Assembly: GCA_023394965.1 (NCBI GenBank)
Contig: JAEWZX010000035.1
Location: forward strand, 1-8,351
From: Pseudomonadota bacterium
GTDB taxonomy: Bacteria > Pseudomonadota > Alphaproteobacteria > Sphingomonadales > Sphingomonadaceae
Reading direction: 5' to 3'
DNA length: 8,351 nt
Shown here: positions 1-7,053 of the stretch, one piece after another
Numbering within the stretch: position 1 is the first letter of the stretch
Layout of the letters: every line of letters begins with the position of its first letter
Made by a program: the position numbers and the translations under genes
The notes under the pieces: model-generated
The model's database searches: none
What the model saw: only the letters and a program-made list of their open reading frames with translations
Told to the model about the DNA's origin: nothing

Positions 1-420
1 CGCTTGCCGGCGTCTCGGTATCTCAGGAAGGCCGCAGCACCACCGCGGTGACCAATTCTCAAGGTTATTGGCAGTTAACCACCGAAGGCGATCACCCGGT
101 GCTGCTCTTCCGCCATCCTGACTATGCCGAGGAAAGAACCGAAGCGGGCACCCAAACCATATTGAACACGCAACTCACCCGACGTGAACGCGTTTCGGAA
201 ATAGAAGAGGTGGTGGTAAATGCCGGTTATTATAAAGTAAAAGACCGCGAGCGCACCGGTAGTATTGCCCGGGTAACTGCTAAAGATATTGAAAATCAAC
301 CGGTGACCAATGTACTCTCAGCAGTACAGGGACGTATGGCGGGGGTGAGTATTACCCAAAGTTCGGGTGTTCCCGGAGGAGGATTTGATGTGCAAATCCG
401 CGGCAGAAATAGTTTGAGGA
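1..420. other. GC-rich 5' segment of the susC-like gene (compositional island edge)
   Basis: Hand counting gives about 222 G+C in 420 bases (53%), with 65% in the first 60. The next 60-base line (421-480) drops to 38%, and a sampled barrel line (1261-1320) has 33%. Codon choice shifts in the same place, from GCC/CGC/CTG/ACC-rich to AAT/ACT/TTA-rich. The segment covers the carboxypeptidase-like domain, the TonB box and the start of the plug. The change may reflect recombination within the gene, or stronger conservation of this part; the counts alone do not decide. Confidence 0.6.
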
Positions 421-2897
421 CACTCACTAACTCGAATATGGAAGGAAATATGCCACTTTATGTTCTTGACGGAGTTATTCTTGGTGCAGAAGTTCCTTCA
501 GTACATTCTACAACGATTCTTCCGCTTCGCCGGATACACCCACTGAACGGAATTAATCCTGATGATATTGAAAGCATTGAAATACTAAAAGATGCTGATG
601 CAACAGCCATCTACGGAAGCCGGGGCGCAAATGGGGTAATTCTTATCACAACTAAAAAAGGAAAGGCGGGTGAATTACGTGCAGAACTTAGTACACAACT
701 GTCGTTAAGCAGAAAAGTACCTGGTATGAAAATGCTGAATACCCAGCAATATCTCGAAATGCGAAGACAAGCGTATGCTAATGATGGTATTTCTAACTTC
801 CCTTCAAATGCATATGATATAAACGGAAAATGGGATCAAAATCGCGAGACAGACTGGCAAAAAGAATTAACAGGCCATACCGCACAGGGCTCTAATACGC
901 AGTTGGGGATTTCTGGCGGCAGTACTGACACTCGTTTTTCTTTAAGTCTCGGCCATCAGCAGCAGGAAACTGTATTCGGAAGAGATTTTATATATAAAAT
1001 GAATACCCTGACGCATACCCTAAGCCATCGTACGCCCGAACGTAATTTCAGTTTATCTATGACAGGATTGCTGTCAAATGCCAAAAACAACCTTGTAAAC
1101 GAAGACATGACCACTCGTTCTCTGATTTTAGTTCCCAGCGCCCCGAACTTGTATCAGCCCGACGGAAGTCTGAACTGGGAAAACAACACCTTTACTAATC
1201 CTGCAGCTATTTTTAACAGCACATATATTAATGACCAATTTCAGTATATCCAAAATCTGAACACTCATTATATGTTACTTCCCAATATAGAATTGAAAAT
1301 GAATGCGGGTCTCACTTATCAGGCATTTGAGGAGTGGTCGTTAAGACCAAATACAATTTACAATCCTTCAGTTGTCACAGGACAATCCAGTGCGTATTCC
1401 ACTGCAGCTAAAAGCAATAGCAGCCGCCTGTCTTTATTGGCAGAGCCCCAAATTAGCTGGAAACTACGACGTGGCAAACATACTGCGGAATTGCTGGTAG
1501 GAGCAACGTATCAAAGAGATATCACAAGCCAGGAGTCAATCCGGGGATCAGGGTTTGAAAGCAATGCATTCTTGATGAATATAGGCGCTGCTAAAACCAA
1601 AACAGTCGCAGATCAGTTTGATACCGAATATCGTTATGGTGCTGCATTTGCGAGAGTAAATTACCAATATGATGGAAAGTACATCATCAACCTGACAGGC
1701 AGAAGAGACGGTAGTAGTCGATTCGGCCCTAATCATCAATATGGAAATTTTGGTGCGGTGGGTGCAGCATGGATCTTTTCGCGAGAAACTCTGCTCTCCG
1801 AATCGGAGGTTATCAATTTCGGAAAGTTGCGTGCCAGTATAGGAACAGCTGGAAGTGATAACATTGGTGACTTTCAATACCTGAATACCTATGAAGTAAG
1901 CCTCTTACCTTATAACGGGGTGACAGGTCTTATTCCTGCCCGTTTATTCAATCCTGATTTTAGTTGGGAAAAAACAACCAAAATAGAAGCAGCTTTAGAG
2001 CTTAGCCTTCTCCATGATCGGCTTCATCTTTCTGCAGCGTGGTACCGTAACCGCTCCTCAAATCAACTGGTAGGTTATCAACTACCTGGGATAACAGGCT
2101 TTTCTTCAGTACTGGCCAACCTGCCAGCAACTGTAGAAAACAGGGGGGTTGAGTTGGAGGCCACTGCTCGACTGATTCATCGCAGAAATCTGAAATGGCA
2201 TAGTAGTGTTAATCTTTCAATACCTAGAAGTAAGGTGCTTGATTTCCCGGGATTAGAAGGATCCACCTATGCGAACTATTTCGTAGTAGGTGAACCCATG
2301 AATCTTATCAAGCTTTATCAATGGGAAGGTATTGATCCCCAGACAGGGATTTACAAATTTAAGGACATGAATGGCGACGGGAAAATAACTGCCACCGATG
2401 ATAGACAAGTATCAGAGCACTTGGGGCCAAAATTATTTGGAGGGTGGAATAATACTTTCCAATATAAGCGGTGGACTTTTTCATTTTTGTTTCAGTTTGT
2501 GCAACAGAAGGCCCGGAACTACATTTCATCGATGCCATTGCCAGGGGGAATGTTCAATCAGCCATTAGAAGTTCTAGATGTGTGGTCCCCTAACCAGCCG
2601 CAGGGCATGTTTATGCCGTTTAGCACCGGCGCTAATGCAGCTGCAAGTCAAGCACATGCTTTGTTCCGTGAGAGTACGGCTGCTGTCTCTGATGCATCTT
2701 TCATACGCCTCAAAAATGTACAGTTAGCTTACGAGTTACCTATGTCGTCTTCATTTATCCGCAACTTCAAGGTATACGTACATGGCCAGAATCTCCTGAC
2801 TATTACACGCTATTTCGGACCTGATCCAGAGTTTACAACATCTGGATTTGTACCACCATTACAAACAGTAGCTTTTGGAGCAACATTCACCTTTTAA
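1..2897 (+). CDS. SusC/RagA-like TonB-dependent outer-membrane receptor, 5' partial
   Basis: Large outer-membrane transporter that takes up a substrate captured with its SusD partner, powered by TonB-ExbBD. The reading frame is open from base 3, so the true start lies upstream. The GTG at 48 is an internal Val codon, because residues before it (LAGVSVSQEGR) already belong to a carboxypeptidase-regulatory-like beta-sandwich that continues to about base 180. A TonB-box-like segment (EEVVVNAGYY, near 204-233) follows, then the plug domain (about 240-670) with the SusC motifs VQIRGRNSL, PLYVLDG, IESIEILKDADATAIYGSRG and GVILITTKKG. The rest is the beta-barrel. It includes a Ca-loop-like DxNxDG stretch (about 2365-2405) and ends in an aromatic strand, FGATFTF, as expected for BAM-assembled barrels. 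About 964 residues are visible; the signal peptide and perhaps an STN domain are missing from view. The first ~420 bp are much richer in G+C than the rest. The susD gene follows after 10 bp. Substrate is not readable from sequence; peptides are inferred from the linked peptidase. Confidence 0.96.
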   Translation, partial: LAGVSVSQEGRSTTAVTNSQGYWQLTTEGDHPVLLFRHPDYAEERTEAGTQTILNTQLTRRERVSEIEEVVVNAGYYKVKDRERTGSIARVTAKDIENQPVTNVLSAVQGRMAGVSITQSSGVPGGGFDVQIRGRNSLRTLTNSNMEGNMPLYVLDGVILGAEVPSVHSTTILPLRRIHPLNGINPDDIESIEILKDADATAIYGSRGANGVILITTKKGKAGELRAELSTQLSLSRKVPGMKMLNTQQYLEMRRQAYANDGISNFPSNAYDINGKWDQNRETDWQKELTGHTAQGSNTQLGISGGSTDTRFSLSLGHQQQETVFGRDFIYKMNTLTHTLSHRTPERNFSLSMTGLLSNAKNNLVNEDMTTRSLILVPSAPNLYQPDGSLNWENNTFTNPAAIFNSTYINDQFQYIQNLNTHYMLLPNIELKMNAGLTYQAFEEWSLRPNTIYNPSVVTGQSSAYSTAAKSNSSRLSLLAEPQISWKLRRGKHTAELLVGATYQRDITSQESIRGSGFESNAFLMNIGAAKTKTVADQFDTEYRYGAAFARVNYQYDGKYIINLTGRRDGSSRFGPNHQYGNFGAVGAAWIFSRETLLSESEVINFGKLRASIGTAGSDNIGDFQYLNTYEVSLLPYNGVTGLIPARLFNPDFSWEKTTKIEAALELSLLHDRLHLSAAWYRNRSSNQLVGYQLPGITGFSSVLANLPATVENRGVELEATARLIHRRNLKWHSSVNLSIPRSKVLDFPGLEGSTYANYFVVGEPMNLIKLYQWEGIDPQTGIYKFKDMNGDGKITATDDRQVSEHLGPKLFGGWNNTFQYKRWTFSFLFQFVQQKARNYISSMPLPGGMFNQPLEVLDVWSPNQPQGMFMPFSTGANAAASQAHALFRESTAAVSDASFIRLKNVQLAYELPMSSSFIRNFKVYVHGQNLLTITRYFGPDPEFTTSGFVPPLQTVAFGATFTF
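381..399. repeat. Perfect 7-bp inverted repeat with 5-bp spacer inside susC plug
   Basis: GGATTTG (381-387) and CAAATCC (393-399) are exact reverse complements around the spacer ATGTG. The site encodes GFDVQIR, part of the conserved plug motif, so coding constraint may explain some of it. It lies within about 25 bp of the G+C drop. Short inverted repeats of this form are typical of site-specific recombinase targets, but no recombinase gene or second copy is visible in the window, so a function is only a suggestion. Confidence 0.5.
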
Positions 2898-2907
2898 TTC
2901 TATTACG

Positions 2908-4272
2908 ATGAAACCGAACATTTATCTCATGCTGTACGCAATACTAACAGCTCAACTTTTAACTTCTTGTGATCAGCTTCTAGAGACTGATATTCCCGCA
3001 AATCAACTCAGCGCTAATCTGGTTTTTGAGAGCCCACAGACTGCTGACGCTGCACTCGCGGGACTTTATGCTGGTCTTTATGACCAATCCCCTTTATCCG
3101 GAGATGCTTCAGGTGCGCTGCTCAGTTATTACACAGATGATCTTCTTTATCTCTCACAGTCCAACCCTACATTTTCAGCATTCTACACCAACCAGTTACT
3201 TCCCGGAAACACGATGATAGAAAACTACTGGAATCAAGCCTATCAGAAAATTTATTATGCTAACGCCATAATTGAAGGGACTTCTCTATCTCCTGCTTTG
3301 GGAGAAGCACAAAAAAAACGACTAACCGGAGAAGCATTAGTAGCAAGAGCTATACTATACACTTACTTAGTACAGGTTTTTGGTGATATACCCTATCCCA
3401 CTGCTACAGATTACAGAGTAAACCAAAACCTGCCGAAAATGACGACGCAGCAGATTTACCAGCAGATCACGCAAGATCTAAACCGGGCACATGACTTACT
3501 GGAAGATACTTATCGCCATGCGGAGCGAATCTACCCGAATAAAACTGTCGCTTTGTTTCTATTGGCCAGAGTTCAGATGCTTAGAAAACAATGGGGAGCT
3601 GCTGAAACATCACTTACAACTGTGATAAACAACCCACTTTATGTGTTCCAAGAAAACATCTCCAAGGTATTTGATAAGAGTGGACAGCATATCCTTTGGC
3701 AATTGAAACCCTTGAATAACAACGATCCTACTAAAGAAGCGCAAGTATACTATTTTACAGGAATCCCCACTGTGAATGCACTGAACCCAGACCTTATCAA
3801 TAGCTTTTCATCTGAAGATGTGCGAAAGCAAGAGTGGACTACAGCGGTCAGTACTACAGGTATTACTTGGTACCGTGCTAATAAGTATAAAAACAGAACC
3901 AATAATCTTAATGAATACTCGATTGTGATCCGACTGGAAGAAGCCTATTTAATGATGGCTGAAGTTCTAGCACATCAAGATAGACTTGCAGAAGCACTTC
4001 CCTATGTAAACCGTATACGACAGAGAGCGGGATTAGCAGCAATTACTTCTGTTACAGACAAAGAGCATTTACTAACGATTATCAAAGATGAATTCCGGAA
4101 AGAATTTTTCACAGAAGGTGGACAGCGTTTTTTCGTCTTGAAAAGAATGGATTTACTGGAAACACTTTTGCCGGTAAAGCCACACTGGAAATCGTATCAC
4201 AGACTTTGGCCAATCCCACAGAGAGAATTGTTACAAAATGCAAATTTACTTCCTCAAAATGATGGTTATTAA
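2908..4272 (+). CDS. SusD/RagB-like surface lipoprotein, substrate-binding partner of SusC
   Basis: Predicted lipoprotein of 454 aa that caps the SusC barrel and binds the substrate at the cell surface. The ATG at 2908 is chosen over an upstream in-frame ATG at 2875. It gives a proper lipoprotein signal (MKPNIYLMLYAILTAQLLTSC, lipobox LTSC, Cys21), whereas the 2875 start would overlap the susC stop and add a polar prefix. After Cys21 comes DQLLETD, an acidic stretch consistent with surface export in Bacteroidota. The N-terminal SusD domain follows (ADAALAGLYAGLYDQ), then the TPR-like helices (EALVARAILYTYLVQVFGDIPYP). The C-terminal RagB/SusD domain carries EEAYLMMAEVLA, YVNRIRQRAGL and FRKEFFTEGGQRFFVLKRM. 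The protein ends with the family's usual closing motif, WPIPQRELLQNANLLPQNDGY. It is slightly short for the family but complete. It is surely co-transcribed with the susC-like gene and with the peptidase, whose start overlaps its stop. Confidence 0.96.
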   Translation: MKPNIYLMLYAILTAQLLTSCDQLLETDIPANQLSANLVFESPQTADAALAGLYAGLYDQSPLSGDASGALLSYYTDDLLYLSQSNPTFSAFYTNQLLPGNTMIENYWNQAYQKIYYANAIIEGTSLSPALGEAQKKRLTGEALVARAILYTYLVQVFGDIPYPTATDYRVNQNLPKMTTQQIYQQITQDLNRAHDLLEDTYRHAERIYPNKTVALFLLARVQMLRKQWGAAETSLTTVINNPLYVFQENISKVFDKSGQHILWQLKPLNNNDPTKEAQVYYFTGIPTVNALNPDLINSFSSEDVRKQEWTTAVSTTGITWYRANKYKNRTNNLNEYSIVIRLEEAYLMMAEVLAHQDRLAEALPYVNRIRQRAGLAAITSVTDKEHLLTIIKDEFRKEFFTEGGQRFFVLKRMDLLETLLPVKPHWKSYHRLWPIPQRELLQNANLLPQNDGY

Positions 4273-6712
4273 AATACTATTGTTTCTGTTAGTTGGCCTG
4301 TCACAACACAGTTTCGCACAAAAACGTATATCACCTGAGACTGGCAAACAAGGACAATACCATAAGTTAGCGCTACCTTCGTTTTCGCCGGATGGCCAAT
4401 GGCTGGCCGTCCGCAAGCGGCAGGAAGGTGTGCCAGATTCTCTCTTTTTTTATTCTACCAGCAAACGCAAGGAAACTTTTAAAACAAAGTACTCCCAATA
4501 TGCTTTCCTAGGAACCTCCGAAGTTTTGCTATTTTCTCCAAATGTGACCCATTGCGATTGTCATAATTTGAAGAGAAATGAGACGGTATCCTTTATCGAT
4601 GTGAAAAGAGTTATTCCACTTTCGGGCAGAGAAAGTTTTGCTCTGCTTCACCAAAATGGCTCACTAAAGATATTCAGCGGATGTAGGTCAATTCCTATAC
4701 AGACAGATTCCATAACTGGAATTTTTACAGACAAAATGAATGAACTTTATGCATCACAGGAGTATAATGGTCGTACTAAACTATTTTCCTATGAAACGGG
4801 CTTAAAACAGCAGATATTCGAAGAAGAAGGGATAATATCATCTACTACTTTTGGAGAAAACAATAATTTTATTTTTAGCCTACGAGAGGATAAAAAAGAA
4901 ATGTATAAAATCTTCAGATACAGTCCTGCACACGACTCTTTGAAGTGGACTTCATCTCTCAACTTTCCAGGATCCGCAATAATGAATATTATGTCAGGTA
5001 ACCATAACAAAGATATGTTGATACGAACGGAGGAGACTTACTCTGAAGACCCATCGTCCGTACAAGTCATTCACAGTCAGGATCCGAATATTAAAGCAGT
5101 ACAAAACGGAAAGAAAGTAATTCGTCGACATTGGCTTTTACGTGATGGGGATGATCCCTTACTCCTTCCTAACCACTACTCGCATTATCTATTAGTAGGA
5201 AGCCAAAATTTATTGGCGTACAAACCAAGTGAACTGCAGGACTATATACATTATTCACCATCAATAACTATCCATTTTAGACAGCAAGCATCACAAAAGT
5301 TTGTGGGCATCGGAACAGCCTCATCTCCAGTACTAGTTTCAGCAGACGGAAACATGTTGATGTTTCAGAATGACAAAAAAACGTGGCATCTCGTTATTCT
5401 TAGTGATGGTGAAGTAAATCAGCAGATTATTTATTTTCCTGTCGACATAGTTGCACAAAATCCAATGTTCACTATAAAAGGCGACGCAATCCTTTTTGAA
5501 AGTAATAGCGGTATATGGCGGTATAATGTCTCCTCAAAAAAATTGTCTTCACTATTAAACACTGTAGGTAGAAAGGCCACTTTCGTTCTCGCTGAAAGGC
5601 AATTATTGGAGCCAGCCCTTCGCATATACCAATCAACCATAGATGAAAACAATCTGCTGATCGCTCTTGAAGATTCACAATCAAGAACTGAATATCTTAA
5701 ACTTTCTTATAAAAAAGCTTTGCAATTAATTCCTCCCATCAAACATCTGGTCCACCAGATGACGACGGACACTCAGCATCATCATACAGCTTGGATTGAA
5801 GAATATTATAATTTACCTACAAGGCTAATGTACCGGTCCCCTACAGGAAAGACTTTTCTACTAGCTGAAAATAACACAGACAAAGCTGCAACACAGATCC
5901 GCCGAGAGATTGTTACATATAAGGTTGGAAGTGAGATGGCACAAGGTACTTTGTTCTATCCAACAGATTATAAGCATGGTTTAAAATACCCTATGGTGGT
6001 CAGAATTTACCAGCATCAGCAAGATATGGCTAGACAATATATGCTTCCCGGAGACAGGAAAGCCACCGGATTCAACCTTAGAAGTCTGTTGTCGAACGGC
6101 TATTTTGTCTATCTTCCTGATATTGTACCTCTCTCAGAAGGGCCAGGAATCTCATCCTTAAAAAGCGTAGAGGCCGCACTGGATGTCTTAAACCATATTG
6201 CGGGCATAGACCTAAAACGCATAGGACTTACAGGGCATTCCTACGGTGGATATGAAACTAATTTTATTGCAACTCACTCCAAGCGATTTGCCGCATATGT
6301 ATCGGGGGCGGGCATAGCTGACATTGTAAAAGATTACTTTTCTTATAACTATCATTATCAAACACCTTCTTTCTGGCAATATGAAACAGGACAATTCGCA
6401 TTCAAAACAGATCCTAGCAATTCTCCGGAACTCTTTTACAATAACAATCCCATTATCCACACCATAGGAGTCACACATCCATTCTTGTTGTGGACCGGCA
6501 AGCTAGATGCTGTAGTATCTTGGGATCATACAATCAACTTCTTGATGGCTCTGAAGCGATATTCTAAAATGGCCATAGCACTCATATATCCTCAATCAGG
6601 ACACACCCTCAATGTAAGAGATGCGCATGATCTCGAAGCTAAGATAATGGATTGGTGGGAGTATTGGTTAAAAGAAAAAAAAGATGCTTCATGGATTCAT
6701 GAAACATCTTAA
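4259..6712 (+). CDS. Exported S9-family (prolyl oligopeptidase type) serine peptidase
   Basis: Serine peptidase of 817 aa that probably trims imported oligopeptides in the periplasm. The ATG at 4259 gives a compact signal peptide (hydrophobic ILLFLLVGL, cleavage likely after SFA, residue 20). ATG 4262 is equally possible and ATG 4238 would add seven residues; all overlap the susD stop, which suggests translational coupling. Residues ~25-560 form a degenerate beta-propeller, beginning with a PD40/WD40-like repeat (LPSFSPDGQWLAVRKR), as expected for a gating domain. The alpha/beta hydrolase domain (~560-810) has a complete triad by motif: Ser661 in GHSYGG, Asp750 in GKLDAVVSW and His782 in QSGHT. 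The propeller has a CxC pair (Cys99, Cys101) and Cys142, unusual enough to note beside a thiol-redox gene. Pro specificity cannot be inferred; S9 members include dipeptidyl- and acylaminoacyl-peptidases. Association with the SusC/SusD pair points to peptide utilisation. Confidence 0.93.
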   Translation: MMVIKILLFLLVGLSQHSFAQKRISPETGKQGQYHKLALPSFSPDGQWLAVRKRQEGVPDSLFFYSTSKRKETFKTKYSQYAFLGTSEVLLFSPNVTHCDCHNLKRNETVSFIDVKRVIPLSGRESFALLHQNGSLKIFSGCRSIPIQTDSITGIFTDKMNELYASQEYNGRTKLFSYETGLKQQIFEEEGIISSTTFGENNNFIFSLREDKKEMYKIFRYSPAHDSLKWTSSLNFPGSAIMNIMSGNHNKDMLIRTEETYSEDPSSVQVIHSQDPNIKAVQNGKKVIRRHWLLRDGDDPLLLPNHYSHYLLVGSQNLLAYKPSELQDYIHYSPSITIHFRQQASQKFVGIGTASSPVLVSADGNMLMFQNDKKTWHLVILSDGEVNQQIIYFPVDIVAQNPMFTIKGDAILFESNSGIWRYNVSSKKLSSLLNTVGRKATFVLAERQLLEPALRIYQSTIDENNLLIALEDSQSRTEYLKLSYKKALQLIPPIKHLVHQMTTDTQHHHTAWIEEYYNLPTRLMYRSPTGKTFLLAENNTDKAATQIRREIVTYKVGSEMAQGTLFYPTDYKHGLKYPMVVRIYQHQQDMARQYMLPGDRKATGFNLRSLLSNGYFVYLPDIVPLSEGPGISSLKSVEAALDVLNHIAGIDLKRIGLTGHSYGGYETNFIATHSKRFAAYVSGAGIADIVKDYFSYNYHYQTPSFWQYETGQFAFKTDPSNSPELFYNNNPIIHTIGVTHPFLLWTGKLDAVVSWDHTINFLMALKRYSKMAIALIYPQSGHTLNVRDAHDLEAKIMDWWEYWLKEKKDASWIHETS

Positions 6713-6740
6713 TATACAGGAATATTTTATTATAATAAAT

Positions 6741-6769
6741 AAAGGATGCCTTTTTGAGGCATCCTTTTT
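6741..6769. terminator. Bidirectional intrinsic terminator between convergent operons
   Basis: A perfect 10-bp stem (AAAGGATGCC, 6741-6750, with GGCATCCTTT, 6758-6767) closes a 7-base loop and runs into five T's on the plus strand. It sits 28 bp after the peptidase stop and only 3 bp beyond the stop of the minus-strand small peptide gene. On the minus strand the stem is followed by an AT-rich, weaker T tract. It probably ends both transcripts. Confidence 0.88.
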
Positions 6770-6772
6770 AAA

Positions 6773-7030
6773 TTATGGTTTGTAAAGAATGTTGCCGCAT
6801 TCTGTTGCACTAATAGGTGCGTTATGTAGCGGTGTTACATTATCTACTGACCATGTACATACATCTCCGAAAACTGTACTGCATATTTGACCAGCGCTTT
6901 CACATAACCCGGTGTCAGGGTCAATACGGTACGCCGGAACCATACTAGCTTCTTCGTCATTTGCGTATGTAGCAAATGCGGTTCCTGCACTCAGTAACAT
7001 AATTGTTACAGGTAAAAATAGCTTTTTCAT
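6773..7030 (-). CDS. Small exported four-cysteine peptide, DUF6520-like
   Basis: Encodes 85 aa with a clear Sec signal peptide (MKKLFLPVTIMLLSAGTAFA, likely cleaved after residue 20), leaving about 65 residues. The mature part starts acidic (NDEEAS) and carries four cysteines, at 43, 50, 58 and 78, enough for two disulfides. It has the size, N-terminal signal and Cys pattern I associate with the DUF6520 family of Bacteroidota, often seen next to MauE-like proteins; this family name is recalled, not searched. The start is the only sensible ATG, 23 bp after the stop of the upstream MauE-like gene, so the two are probably one transcript. No catalytic motif or TM segment besides the signal is visible. 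A disulfide-bearing secreted or periplasmic factor is the best reading; function is unknown. An antisense open frame at 6912-7094 is not credible. Confidence 0.8.
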   Translation of the reverse strand: MKKLFLPVTIMLLSAGTAFATYANDEEASMVPAYRIDPDTGLCESAGQICSTVFGDVCTWSVDNVTPLHNAPISATECGNILYKP

Positions 7031-7053
7031 GATGAAAATAATTAAAATAACGC

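Noticed and set aside
48..50. GTG as the start of the susC-like gene
   Set aside because: The same frame is open to base 3 and the residues before it belong to the carboxypeptidase-like domain; there is no signal peptide after it.
1548..1877. Minus-strand 109-aa open frame inside the susC-like gene
   Set aside because: It is a shadow of a strongly supported coding frame, without signal or family motifs.
2875..2907. ATG at 2875 as the susD start
   Set aside because: It overlaps the susC stop and adds a polar 11-residue prefix before an ideal lipoprotein signal that begins at 2908.
6713..6772. Possible promoter in the AT-rich gap between the convergent genes
   Set aside because: Both flanking genes end here, so a promoter would have nothing to drive; the hairpin explains the gap.
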